Source of the DNA: Azospirillum sp. B4
GTDB taxonomy: Bacteria > Pseudomonadota > Alphaproteobacteria > Azospirillales > Azospirillaceae
Assembly: GCF_000333275.1 (NCBI RefSeq)
Contig: NZ_BACU01000179.1
Coordinates: 1 to 40,697, forward strand
Direction of reading: 5' to 3'
Length of the DNA: 40,697 nt
This document shows positions 1-7,753 of the stretch, piece by piece (position 1 is the stretch's first letter; each line of letters begins with the position of its first letter). The notes beneath the pieces are model-generated. The model saw nothing but the letters and a program-made list of their open reading frames with translations, did not search any database and had not been told where the DNA came from. The position numbers were made by a program, and so were the translations under genes.

Positions 1-3000
1 GATGGTGCCGCCCGACATATAGCCGACCAGCCCCCCCACGCCCGTGGTCTTGGAGACGAAGACCACGCCGGTGGCGTAGCTGTTGGTGACGGTGCCGGAA
101 AACTTGCCGGCCAGCATGCCCCAGCCGGTGACCTGGGTCCCCGCCGAGGAGTTGATCATCGTGCCGTTCACCAGCCCCAGGTTGGCGACGGAACCGGCGG
201 GGCCGATGCTGGAGAACAGGCCGACGCCGTGGGAGGTGGTCGCCCTCAGGGTCAGGTTGCTGATGGTGTAGCCCTGGCCGTCCAGCGAACCGGTGAAGAC
301 GGTGGGGGAGGCGTTGCCCCCCACCGTCGTGAACCCGATGGGGGTGAAGCCGCTGGTGGACCAAAGACCGCCCTGCACCGTGGTGCCGCTCATGTCCAGG
401 TTCTTGGCCAGGACATAGGATGCCGTCGTGTCCATGCCCATCAGCTGCAGCTGATGGGTGTTGGTGATGGTGGTGGCGTATTCGCTGCGCAGGAACGGGC
501 GGGTGCGGCCGTCGACCTCATACCAGTCGTTGCTGAAATCAAAGCCGACATAGGTGGCGGTGGTCAGCGTGTTCGCGGCGATGGCGGTGGCGGACACCGT
601 GCCGGTATTGCTGCCATAGGCGACGGACAGGCCGCTGGTCGCCGTGTCCCAGAAGCCGACCGTCACCATGCCGGCATTGGAACCGACGAAGCCGCCGATG
701 TTGGTGGTGCCGGCGCCGGCGGTGATGGACCCCGTGGCATAGGCGGCGCTGATGGTGCCGGCGTTATAGCCGGCCAGGCCACCCACGCTGTCGGACGCGG
801 TGCCAACCGAAATGGGGGCCACGGCGTAGACGGCACTGACCGTGTTGGCGGTGTCGCCATATCCCAGCAGCCCGCCGACATACTGCACCCCGCCGCCGGC
901 GGAGATGGTCTCATTGGCATAGCTTTGGGTGATGACGGCGTCGCCATAGCCGATCAGGCCGCCCACGCGGTTGCCGCCGTCACCCACGGTCAGGCTGCTA
1001 TCGGCGTAGCTGCCGGACACGGTGCCGCCGCCGACCCAGCCGGCCAGGCCACCGACCGCCGTGGCGGCCGAGCCGGCCGTGACGGCGCCAGTAACAGAGC
1101 TGTTGGCAATGAGGCCCGCTGTCTGCGCGCCCACCAGCCCGCCCACCTTGGAAACGCCACTGCCGACGGAAACGGCGACGGCGGCGGAGGATGCCGTGAC
1201 CGTTCCGCTGTTGCTACCGATCAGGCCGCCCACCGCGCTGCCGCCATCACCGGCGGTGACGGTGCCGGAGGCGGTGACGTTGCGCACCGTGCCCTGGTTC
1301 TGGCCGGCCAAAAGGCCCAGGTTGCCGCCCGTGCCGCCAAACAGCTTTCCACCGGACAGCGTCAGGTTCTGCACCAGGCCGCCGCCGCCGATGACGCTGA
1401 GCAAGCCCAGGTTGCCAGCACCGCCCCCGGCGGCGTCGACGGTCAGGCCGGTGATCGTGTGCCCCAGCCCCTCCAGCGTGCCGGTGAAGGCGGTGGGCGA
1501 CGCGTTGTTGCCCGTGGCGCTGTAGCCGATGGGTGTCCAGGCGCCGGTCAGCGCCAGGTCGCTGGTCAGCGCATAGTTGCCGCTGCCGGTGATGGCGGCC
1601 AGAGCGGCCGCCGACGTGACCAGGGTATAGGCCGTGCTGTTGACCGTCAGGCTGGTGGTCAGCGACACCGGGGCGGTCACCCGGAACACCCCGCCGCTGC
1701 CGCCGTCGTTGGTCAGGACCACCAGACTGGTGCCCGACAGCGCGGCGTTGATGGACACGCCGTGATAGGCATCCAGCGTCAGGCTGTTGGCCGAGGTCCA
1801 GGTGATGCCGGCATTGACGGCGATGTCACCCAGGCCGCTGGCCTTGGTGACCCCGCCGGCGGTGACGCCGGTATATCCCACGCTGGTGTTGGTGGTCTGC
1901 AAGGTGACGCTGCCGCTGGCCAGCGCCGTCTGGATGGCGGCGGCATAGGCGGCGTTCACCGTCAGGTCGACGGGGTCCAGCAGCCAGGTGCCGCCCTTGC
2001 CCTTGGGCGCCCCCACGTCGACCGTCACGCCGTCGAAGGCCAGCGTGTGTCCGGAGGTCTCAATCGCGCCGCCGTCGCCCCACAGCGCCCCGCCCCGCGC
2101 CAGCAGCACGCCGTGGGCGGCGGTGTCCTGGCTGTTGACCGTGACCGACCCGCCCTTGCCCGTTTCGGTGGCGGAGGCGTCGATCCGGCTGGCGGCATCC
2201 ATGGTGACGGAGGCCGTCTCCGCCGTGCCCACCGTGACCGTGCCGCCGCCGGTGGCGCCCTTGGCGCTCAGCGTGGCGCCCTGAAGGGTGATGGGGCCGC
2301 CGGCGTCCAGGACCAGCTTGCCCCCCTCCCGGGTGAGGGAGTCGGCCTCAATGACGCCGGTGGCCTTGATGACGCCGCCGGCCAGGACATTCAGGGCCTG
2401 CGCCGTGAGGTAGACGGCGCCGCCGGGCGCGCGGATGATGCCGCCCGCCTCGATCTGCGCCGCGACGGTGGCCGGGTCCACCTTCATGGGGGCGCCGCCA
2501 TCCGGCGTCAGGGTGACGGTCTCACCCGCCGCCAGGACCACGGAGCCCAACTGCGCCTGGATCAGGCCCATGTTGCGGATTTGGGACGCCAGCAGGACCA
2601 CCGAGCCATGGCGCGCGGCGATGGTGCCCTCATTAACCACCGAGCCGGTGGCCGATCCCCGGTTGAAGACCAGGCGCCCCTTCTGGAAGTCCTCGTCCGC
2701 GATGTCCATGGTGGAGGCGACCAGACCGCCCACGTCCACCGTGGCGCCGCCGCCGAACACCACACCGCCGGGATTGACCAGGATGACCGTGCCGGGCGCC
2801 TTGATGGCGCCATCGATCAAGGAGGGATCGCCGCCGCGCACCCGGTTCAGCGTCATGGCCGAACCGCTCGGCTGCTGGAAATTCACGGTGGCGCCGGCAC
2901 CGACGTTGAACTGCTGCCAGCTGATGATGGCCTTGTCCGTCGATTGGGTGACGGTCATCACCGGACCAGCGGAACTGATGGCCGCCGCGCCGGATTGGAC

Positions 3001-3150
3001 CTGCCCGCCCGTCGGCAAGGTACCCGGCGCCGGCGTGCCCGCGAGGGCCGGCAGCGTCAGCGCCTGCATCACGGACAGCATGGCGGTGCAGCCCAGCAGC
3101 CTGGCGCGCATGGGAATGTGGAACGAAAGCGCGGAAAGGCTGGCCATCAT
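1..3150 (-). CDS. TpsA-type filamentous haemagglutinin-like adhesin, 3' end outside window
   Basis: This is the secreted partner of a two-partner secretion system. The reading frame is open from an ATG at 3150 (a second ATG follows directly) to position 1, giving 1050 codons with no stop, so the C-terminus lies outside the window. A long signal region ends near a PALA motif at about residue 37. A haemagglutination-activity (TPS) domain follows at about residues 40-160, with the phrase NPGGVVFGGGATVDVGGLVA, where the family usually has NPNG. After that comes a beta-helix-like, Gly/Ala/Thr/Val-rich passenger with GLUG-type repeats. The start lies 5 nt after the tpsB stop, with a purine-rich AGGGGGA directly before the first ATG, so the second ATG (3147) is the better spaced start. 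Family and secretion route are clear; the binding target is unknown. Confidence 0.85.
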   Translation of the reverse strand, partial: MMASLSALSFHIPMRARLLGCTAMLSVMQALTLPALAGTPAPGTLPTGGQVQSGAAAISSAGPVMTVTQSTDKAIISWQQFNVGAGATVNFQQPSGSAMTLNRVRGGDPSLIDGAIKAPGTVILVNPGGVVFGGGATVDVGGLVASTMDIADEDFQKGRLVFNRGSATGSVVNEGTIAARHGSVVLLASQIRNMGLIQAQLGSVVLAAGETVTLTPDGGAPMKVDPATVAAQIEAGGIIRAPGGAVYLTAQALNVLAGGVIKATGVIEADSLTREGGKLVLDAGGPITLQGATLSAKGATGGGTVTVGTAETASVTMDAASRIDASATETGKGGSVTVNSQDTAAHGVLLARGGALWGDGGAIETSGHTLAFDGVTVDVGAPKGKGGTWLLDPVDLTVNAAYAAAIQTALASGSVTLQTTNTSVGYTGVTAGGVTKASGLGDIAVNAGITWTSANSLTLDAYHGVSINAALSGTSLVVLTNDGGSGGVFRVTAPVSLTTSLTVNSTAYTLVTSAAALAAITGSGNYALTSDLALTGAWTPIGYSATGNNASPTAFTGTLEGLGHTITGLTVDAAGGGAGNLGLLSVIGGGGLVQNLTLSGGKLFGGTGGNLGLLAGQNQGTVRNVTASGTVTAGDGGSAVGGLIGSNSGTVTASSAAVAVSVGSGVSKVGGLVGAQTAGLIANSSVTGAVTAGSAATAVGGLAGWVGGGTVSGSYADSSLTVGDGGNRVGGLIGYGDAVITQSYANETISAGGGVQYVGGLLGYGDTANTVSAVYAVAPISVGTASDSVGGLAGYNAGTISAAYATGSITAGAGTTNIGGFVGSNAGMVTVGFWDTATSGLSVAYGSNTGTVSATAIAANTLTTATYVGFDFSNDWYEVDGRTRPFLRSEYATTITNTHQLQLMGMDTTASYVLAKNLDMSGTTVQGGLWSTSGFTPIGFTTVGGNASPTVFTGSLDGQGYTISNLTLRATTSHGVGLFSSIGPAGSVANLGLVNGTMINSSAGTQVTGWGMLAGKFSGTVTNSYATGVVFVSKTTGVGGLVGYMSGGTI
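640..1330 (-). repeat. GLUG-type degenerate protein repeats inside tpsA
   Basis: Seven or eight degenerate units of about 30-40 codons are visible in the tpsA frame. Each has a core like VGGLxGxxxGTV followed by Ser/Tyr-Ala-x-Gly. Examples are VGGLIGSNSGTV, VGGLAGWVGGGTV, VGGLIGYGDAVI, VGGLAGYNAGTI and IGGFVGSNAGMV. Two more units appear near 1-140 (VGGLVGYMSGGTI). GLUG repeats are known from bacterial surface proteins and fit a beta-helical stalk. Unit borders are approximate. Confidence 0.7.
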
Positions 3151-3155
3151 TCCCC

Positions 3156-4856
3156 CTAGGCCGACAACACCAGTTGCATCCAGGCACGCAACTCACGCCG
3201 CCGTCCGTCCAGGTCCAGGTTCTGGGCGGTGCGTCCGGCGTCGGAACCGATGCGGTGGGCAACGGTCGCCTTGACCTGCACGTTGCTGGCCGGCGTCCAT
3301 TGGACGCTGGCGCCGACGCCCTGCAGGAAATAGTGGTTGTGGGACGACCCCACGCCTTCCCAGCCGCCCCAGGTCTCCTTGTGCTGCTCCACCCAGCCGC
3401 CGTCCCAGAAGGCGGAAAAGCGGACACTGGTGGACACCTGCTGCCCCACCTCCAGGTTCAGCAGGGCGCCCTGGTCGCCGCCGCCCTGGTTCAAGGGATA
3501 GGCGCGCACGCCGGTGGGCCCGCCCAAGGAAAACTGTTCGGAGCTATTGAGGTTCTTGGACGCGACCTGCGCCGCCAGGGTGGCCAGCATGTCCCCGCCG
3601 TGCCATAGGGCCTGCGCACGGCTGATCGACGCGCTGGCCTTGACATAGTGGCCCTGGGTGCGGGCGGTGGCCTGGTCGATGGCCTGGTTGGCGGCATTGT
3701 GCGACAGGTCGACGTTGCCGGCCTTGACCTGCACGTCAAAGGTAAAGGCGCCGCCGCCCTGCCAGTCGTCACGCATCAGCCGGTGGGCGGCCAAGGTCAA
3801 CGCGCCCAGCCTGTTGGACGCGGTGACCACGTCGGCCAGCTTGTCGCTGGTCCATTTGTGTTCCAGGCCGAATGCCAGGTTCACCGGTGCCGCTGAACTG
3901 CGGAGCGCCAGCCAGCGCAGGGTCAGGGCCGCCGTCTGGGCGTCGCCGGCGGGTGTGCTGGCATTGATGTCTTCAGGGACGTCGTATTGCAGGACGGCGC
4001 CGCTGGCCTCCAGCCACAGGCCCTCATGCCAAATCGGGGCGCCGACCAGCATCTGGCCGTACTTCGACGACTGGCTCGCCTGGCCGGTGATCGCGACCTG
4101 GTCACCGATGCCCGCCGCGTCCGTCATGGTGACGATGGCCAAGCCACGCATGCCGCCGATTTCGCGCGGTGCGTTGTTGTCCACCAACGCGGTGGCCGTC
4201 AGCAGCGGCGGCTCGCGCATCTTGAGGTGGACGTCCGTCGTCCCCTCTTCCGCGCCGGCGTCCAGCACGCCCAGCGCCTGCATGCCGGGGATCAGGCCCA
4301 GGTTGGATACGCCGGTGGCGACGGCGCTGGGCCGCAGCGGTTCGCCCTGCGGGTTCTGGGCATAGATGAAATCCGCCGCCTGGTCGGCATCCAGGCGGAC
4401 GTCGCTGGAGGGGTCGATCATCACCCGCCCCATGCGCGCTTCCAGCACCTGGATGGTGACCACGCCGCCTTCCAGGCTCTGGCGCGGCAACACGGCCCGG
4501 GCCAGCAGGTCATGCTGCGCGTAATAGCGGCCAATGCGGGCCGCCGCCTCGCGCAAATCTCCCAGCGTGCAGTCGCGCCCGACATAGGACGTCAACTGAT
4601 CCCGCAATTCCGCTTCGGGAATGAGGGTGGCGATGATGTGAAAGCCGGTGACGCGTACCGTTTCACCCGCCTTCAGGAATTCCCCGTCGGCGGCGGGAGG
4701 GGCGAGGTCGGGCAGAGCGGGGGCCTGCGGCGCGGCGCGCGGAATATTGCGCTCAACATCACGCAATATCTGGCCCGCATCCTGAGCGTGCGACCGCTTG
4801 GCCATCGCCAAGGGAACCAGGGCCGTCGCGGCAAGTAACGTTCTCAGTATCCGCAA
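3156..4856 (-). CDS. TpsB outer-membrane transporter (FhaC/ShlB family)
   Basis: This Omp85-superfamily pore should export the TpsA adhesin encoded just downstream. The 566 residues comprise a signal peptide (about 1-24), a short linker helix region, POTRA domains (about 60-225, including a GFHIIAT start and a GGVVTIQVLEARMG strand pair), and a 16-strand barrel to the C-terminus. The L6 hairpin motif, normally VRGY, reads VRAY here (Arg about 451) within GGPTGVRAYP. The start is a TTG at 4856, because an in-frame stop lies shortly upstream and no ATG comes before the signal peptide. No strong ribosome binding site is seen. tpsB precedes tpsA by 5 nt, as in shlB-shlA operons, so the two are very likely co-transcribed. 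Confidence 0.9.
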   Translation of the reverse strand: MRILRTLLAATALVPLAMAKRSHAQDAGQILRDVERNIPRAAPQAPALPDLAPPAADGEFLKAGETVRVTGFHIIATLIPEAELRDQLTSYVGRDCTLGDLREAAARIGRYYAQHDLLARAVLPRQSLEGGVVTIQVLEARMGRVMIDPSSDVRLDADQAADFIYAQNPQGEPLRPSAVATGVSNLGLIPGMQALGVLDAGAEEGTTDVHLKMREPPLLTATALVDNNAPREIGGMRGLAIVTMTDAAGIGDQVAITGQASQSSKYGQMLVGAPIWHEGLWLEASGAVLQYDVPEDINASTPAGDAQTAALTLRWLALRSSAAPVNLAFGLEHKWTSDKLADVVTASNRLGALTLAAHRLMRDDWQGGGAFTFDVQVKAGNVDLSHNAANQAIDQATARTQGHYVKASASISRAQALWHGGDMLATLAAQVASKNLNSSEQFSLGGPTGVRAYPLNQGGGDQGALLNLEVGQQVSTSVRFSAFWDGGWVEQHKETWGGWEGVGSSHNHYFLQGVGASVQWTPASNVQVKATVAHRIGSDAGRTAQNLDLDGRRRELRAWMQLVLSA

Positions 4857-5288
4857 CTGGACACCAAAATATTAGGGCTGTCGTCAGCGGAAACCATAAC
4901 CCACGCCCCTTAATCAAACGTTTACGACGATGGCGCGGTCATTAAATTAATAGGTGCAAGATCCTATATATGTAGTCACGCTGACGGCACAAGCACTGTC
5001 CGGTCCCCTATCCGGAAGATTAGGACCCATCTGTTTCAGGCGGAATCATGTCCGAAATATCCGGCACCCTCCGCCAGCTTGACGCAGTCGCGGAATGGGC
5101 CGATGCGCGGCCGGGTGGTTTCCACAGTCCTTTGGTCAGCTATGCGGCGCCAGCCTCTTAAGCTTGGCGGCCATCCCCCCGATGGAATCGGGGTCAGGAC
5201 CATAGGGCCGCCGGAAGCCTGGCGGATGGCGCGCACCACCACCGGCGGCACCTTGCCCGGCGCATGCCCGTCGCGGTGGCGCTCGCCC
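4857..5288. other. Gap between GH92 gene and tpsB; probable tps promoter, no recognised gene
   Basis: This 432-nt gap is AT-rich next to tpsB (about 4905-4980, with ATTAAATTAATAGG and CCTATATATG), which probably contains the tps promoter; I cannot assign -35 and -10 boxes. The other half (5036-5288) has coding-like GC content and a minus-strand open frame of about 71 codons from an ATG at 5251. Its product resembles nothing I recognise and no ribosome binding site is visible. It may be a gene remnant or chance. No clear terminator is seen after the GH92 stop. Confidence 0.4.
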
Positions 5289-7622
5289 TCACACCCTGAC
5301 CGGCGCGAAGGACGGTGGCCGGTCGGCGGGGTCGGCGGCGAAGCGGGGATTGGGCTTGGAACCCATCTGGAAGGTCAGCCGCCCGCCCGTCGCCAGGCTG
5401 GCATGGCTGATCCAGCTCTTGGTGTGGGCGGCACCGTTCCAGGTGACGGACTGGATATAGGGGCTGTCGGGCCCGTTGCCTGGCGCCTCCACCACCAGAC
5501 GGCGCCCCGGGCCCACCGCCAGCTCCGCCCGCCGGAACAGGGGTGAGCCGAAGACGTAGATGGGGGTGACGGGGTCGACGGCGTACAGGCCCAGCGCGCT
5601 CATCAGGTACCAGGCGCTCATCTGGCCGCAATCCTCGTTACCGGCCAGGCCGTCCGGCTGGTCCTGGTGCATGGTGCGCAACAGCATGCGCACCCGCGCC
5701 TGGGTCTTATGGTGGGCGCCGGCGTAGGCGTAGAGATAGGCCACGTGGTGGCTGGGCTCATTGCCATGGGCGTACTGGCCTACCAGGCCGGCGATGTCAG
5801 GCGGCGCGTCGGCCGGCATCTCCGAACTGGTGGTGAACAGTTCATCCAGCTTGCGCTCGAACGCCGCCGGACCGCCGAACATCTCCATGTAGCCGTAAAG
5901 GTCGTGCTGGTTCAGGAAGGTGGCCTGCCAGGCATTGCTTTCCGTGAAGTCCCGCCATTTCTTCATGTGACCCATGGCGCGGGGGTCGAAGGGATCGATC
6001 CACTTGCCGGCGCCGTCGCGGGCGCGGACGAAGGTCAGGGCCGGGTCGAACACATGCCGATAGTTGCGGGAGCGTTCGGCCAGGGCACGGGCGTCGTCCC
6101 GGGCGCCGGCGCCAGCCGCCAGGTGGGCCAGGGCCCAGTCGTCATAGGCGTATTCCAACGTCCTGCTGACCGCCTCGTCCACCGTGTCGCTGGGGATGTA
6201 GCCCAGGCGCCGGTATTCGCCCATGCCCAGGGTCGCGTCCTCGAACGCGCGCTTGCGGAACGCCGGCCAGGCGGCCTTGTAGTCGATACCCTTGAAGCCC
6301 TTGGCCTGCGCCTCGGCCAACACGACCGCCGAGTGCCAGCCGATCATGCAGCCCGTCTCCCGCCCCTGCAGCGGCCAGACGGGCGGGCCGGCCGGGCTTT
6401 CCACCGCCATGCGCACCAGCCCGTCCACCAGGTCGGGCACCCGGTCCGGCTGCACCAGGGTGAACAGGGGGTGCAGGGCGCGGTAGGTGTCCCACAGCGA
6501 GTAGGTGGAATAGGTGTGGCGCCCCGCCGGCATCTGATGGATGGCGTCATCCATGCCGCGATAGCGCCCGTCGACATCGCTGAACAGCGTGGGCGCCAGC
6601 AGGGCGTGATAGAGGGCGGAATAAAAGATGCGGCGGTCGGCGTCGCTGTCGGCATCGATACGGACGCGCGACAGTTCCGATTGCCAGGCGTCACGGGCGG
6701 CAGCGCGCACCCGGTCGAAGTCCCAGCCGGGGATGTCGGCCTGCAGGTTGCGCAGCGCGCCATCCACGTCCACCGCCGACAGCCCGACCTTGACCAGCAG
6801 GGGGGCGTGGGCGGCATCGGCAAGATGCAGCGCGCACTTGAGGTTAGTGCCGGCGGCCTGGTCGCCCGCCACCGGCTGGTCATCGGAATAGAGCTGGGCC
6901 GTGGTGAAGGGGCGCGACAGCTTCAGGGCGAAATAGATATGGCGCCCGTCCGCCCACTGATGCACCCGCCGGCCGCCCACCAGGGTGTCGGTGCCCACCA
7001 GCCGCAGGCTGGCGTCGGTCACCCGGGTGGGCACGCCGTGCTTGTCCTGCATGCCGTGGTGGAAGTCGATCAGCAGATGCGCGCCGTCGCCGGTAACCCC
7101 CGCCGGGAAGGTATAGCGGTGCAGGCCGGCGCGGGCCGTCGCCGTCAGTTCGGCCGTGATGCCGCTGTCCTTCAGCCGCACGCGGTAATAGCCGGGGGTG
7201 GCCTGTTCGTCGGCATGGTCGAACCGGGCACGGTAGCCGCCCTGGGGATCCTCCAGGCTGCCCGGCTGCAGCACCACCGGGCCAACCCTGGGCACCACCA
7301 GCACGTCCAGCATGTCGCCCACGCCGGTGCCGCTGAGATGGGTGTGGGAGAAGCCCATCAGCGTGCGGTCGTCCTGGTGATAGCCGGAGCAAGAGTCCCA
7401 GCGGCCATTGTCCGTGTCCGGGCTCAACTGCACCATGCCGAAGGGCACGGTGGCGCCGGGGTAGGTGTGGCCATGCCCGCCCGTCCCAATGAAGGGATCG
7501 ACCCAGCGGGCGAGGTCTTCCCCCTCTCCCTCCCGGGCCCAGGCCGCCGCCACCGGCAACCCGCTTCCGCCCAGCAAGGCCAGGCCGGCGGTGCCCCCCA
7601 GCAACGTCCGACGTGTCAGCAT
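5289..7622 (-). CDS. GH92 alpha-mannosidase, copy 1
   Basis: This is a calcium-dependent exo-alpha-mannosidase of family GH92, which removes alpha-1,2/1,3-linked mannose from N-glycans with inversion. The 777 residues carry a Tat-like signal (TRRTLLGG near the N-terminus), the N-terminal beta-sandwich domain beginning WVDPFIGTGGHGHTYPGA, and the (alpha/alpha)6 domain. Family motifs seen include HLSGTGVGDM, WDTYRALHPLFT, GNEPSHH (Glu622, expected general acid) and GNEDCGQMSAWY (Asp664, expected general base). The start is the ATG at 7622, preceded by AGGAGAGGATC; a longer open frame upstream lacks support. It is the last gene of the eight-gene GH operon, 113 nt after GH35. A close paralogue lies at 36305-38659. 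Linkage specificity cannot be read from the sequence. Confidence 0.93.
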   Translation of the reverse strand: MLTRRTLLGGTAGLALLGGSGLPVAAAWAREGEGEDLARWVDPFIGTGGHGHTYPGATVPFGMVQLSPDTDNGRWDSCSGYHQDDRTLMGFSHTHLSGTGVGDMLDVLVVPRVGPVVLQPGSLEDPQGGYRARFDHADEQATPGYYRVRLKDSGITAELTATARAGLHRYTFPAGVTGDGAHLLIDFHHGMQDKHGVPTRVTDASLRLVGTDTLVGGRRVHQWADGRHIYFALKLSRPFTTAQLYSDDQPVAGDQAAGTNLKCALHLADAAHAPLLVKVGLSAVDVDGALRNLQADIPGWDFDRVRAAARDAWQSELSRVRIDADSDADRRIFYSALYHALLAPTLFSDVDGRYRGMDDAIHQMPAGRHTYSTYSLWDTYRALHPLFTLVQPDRVPDLVDGLVRMAVESPAGPPVWPLQGRETGCMIGWHSAVVLAEAQAKGFKGIDYKAAWPAFRKRAFEDATLGMGEYRRLGYIPSDTVDEAVSRTLEYAYDDWALAHLAAGAGARDDARALAERSRNYRHVFDPALTFVRARDGAGKWIDPFDPRAMGHMKKWRDFTESNAWQATFLNQHDLYGYMEMFGGPAAFERKLDELFTTSSEMPADAPPDIAGLVGQYAHGNEPSHHVAYLYAYAGAHHKTQARVRMLLRTMHQDQPDGLAGNEDCGQMSAWYLMSALGLYAVDPVTPIYVFGSPLFRRAELAVGPGRRLVVEAPGNGPDSPYIQSVTWNGAAHTKSWISHASLATGGRLTFQMGSKPNPRFAADPADRPPSFAPVRV
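5575..5654 (-). repeat. 80-nt patch identical to the other GH92 gene (first copy)
   Basis: These 80 bases are identical to 36591-36670 in the second GH92 gene, synonymous positions included. They encode the stretch around the GNEDCGQMSAWY motif. Sequence on both sides differs between the copies. Confidence 0.9.
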
Positions 7623-7719
7623 GATCCTCTCCTTCCCCATCGCGTCCCCGCCTGCTGGGGGGGCGCCCATGGCGCCGCCGTCCCTTCCGGGGACCGGCGG
7701 GCCCTTGTGTGCATACCTA

Positions 7720-7753
7720 ATTCCTTGACCTGTCCCTATTCCTTGACCTGTCC
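7720..7753. repeat. 18-bp tandem duplication at the GH35 stop codon
   Basis: ATTCCTTGACCTGTCC occurs at 7720-7735 and again at 7738-7753. On the coding strand, the 18-nt unit GGACAGGTCAAGGAATAG, which ends in the GH35 stop, is followed by a second near-copy. The duplication therefore lies across and just beyond the end of the gene. Confidence 0.9.

Noticed and set aside
229..3159. Plus-strand open frame of 976 codons opposite tpsA, and similar frames of 600-800 codons opposite most GH genes
   Set aside because: They mirror the third-position GC bias of the true genes, have Gly/Ala/Arg/His-rich low-information products, no signal or domain motifs and no ribosome binding sites. GC-rich genomes produce such shadows regularly.
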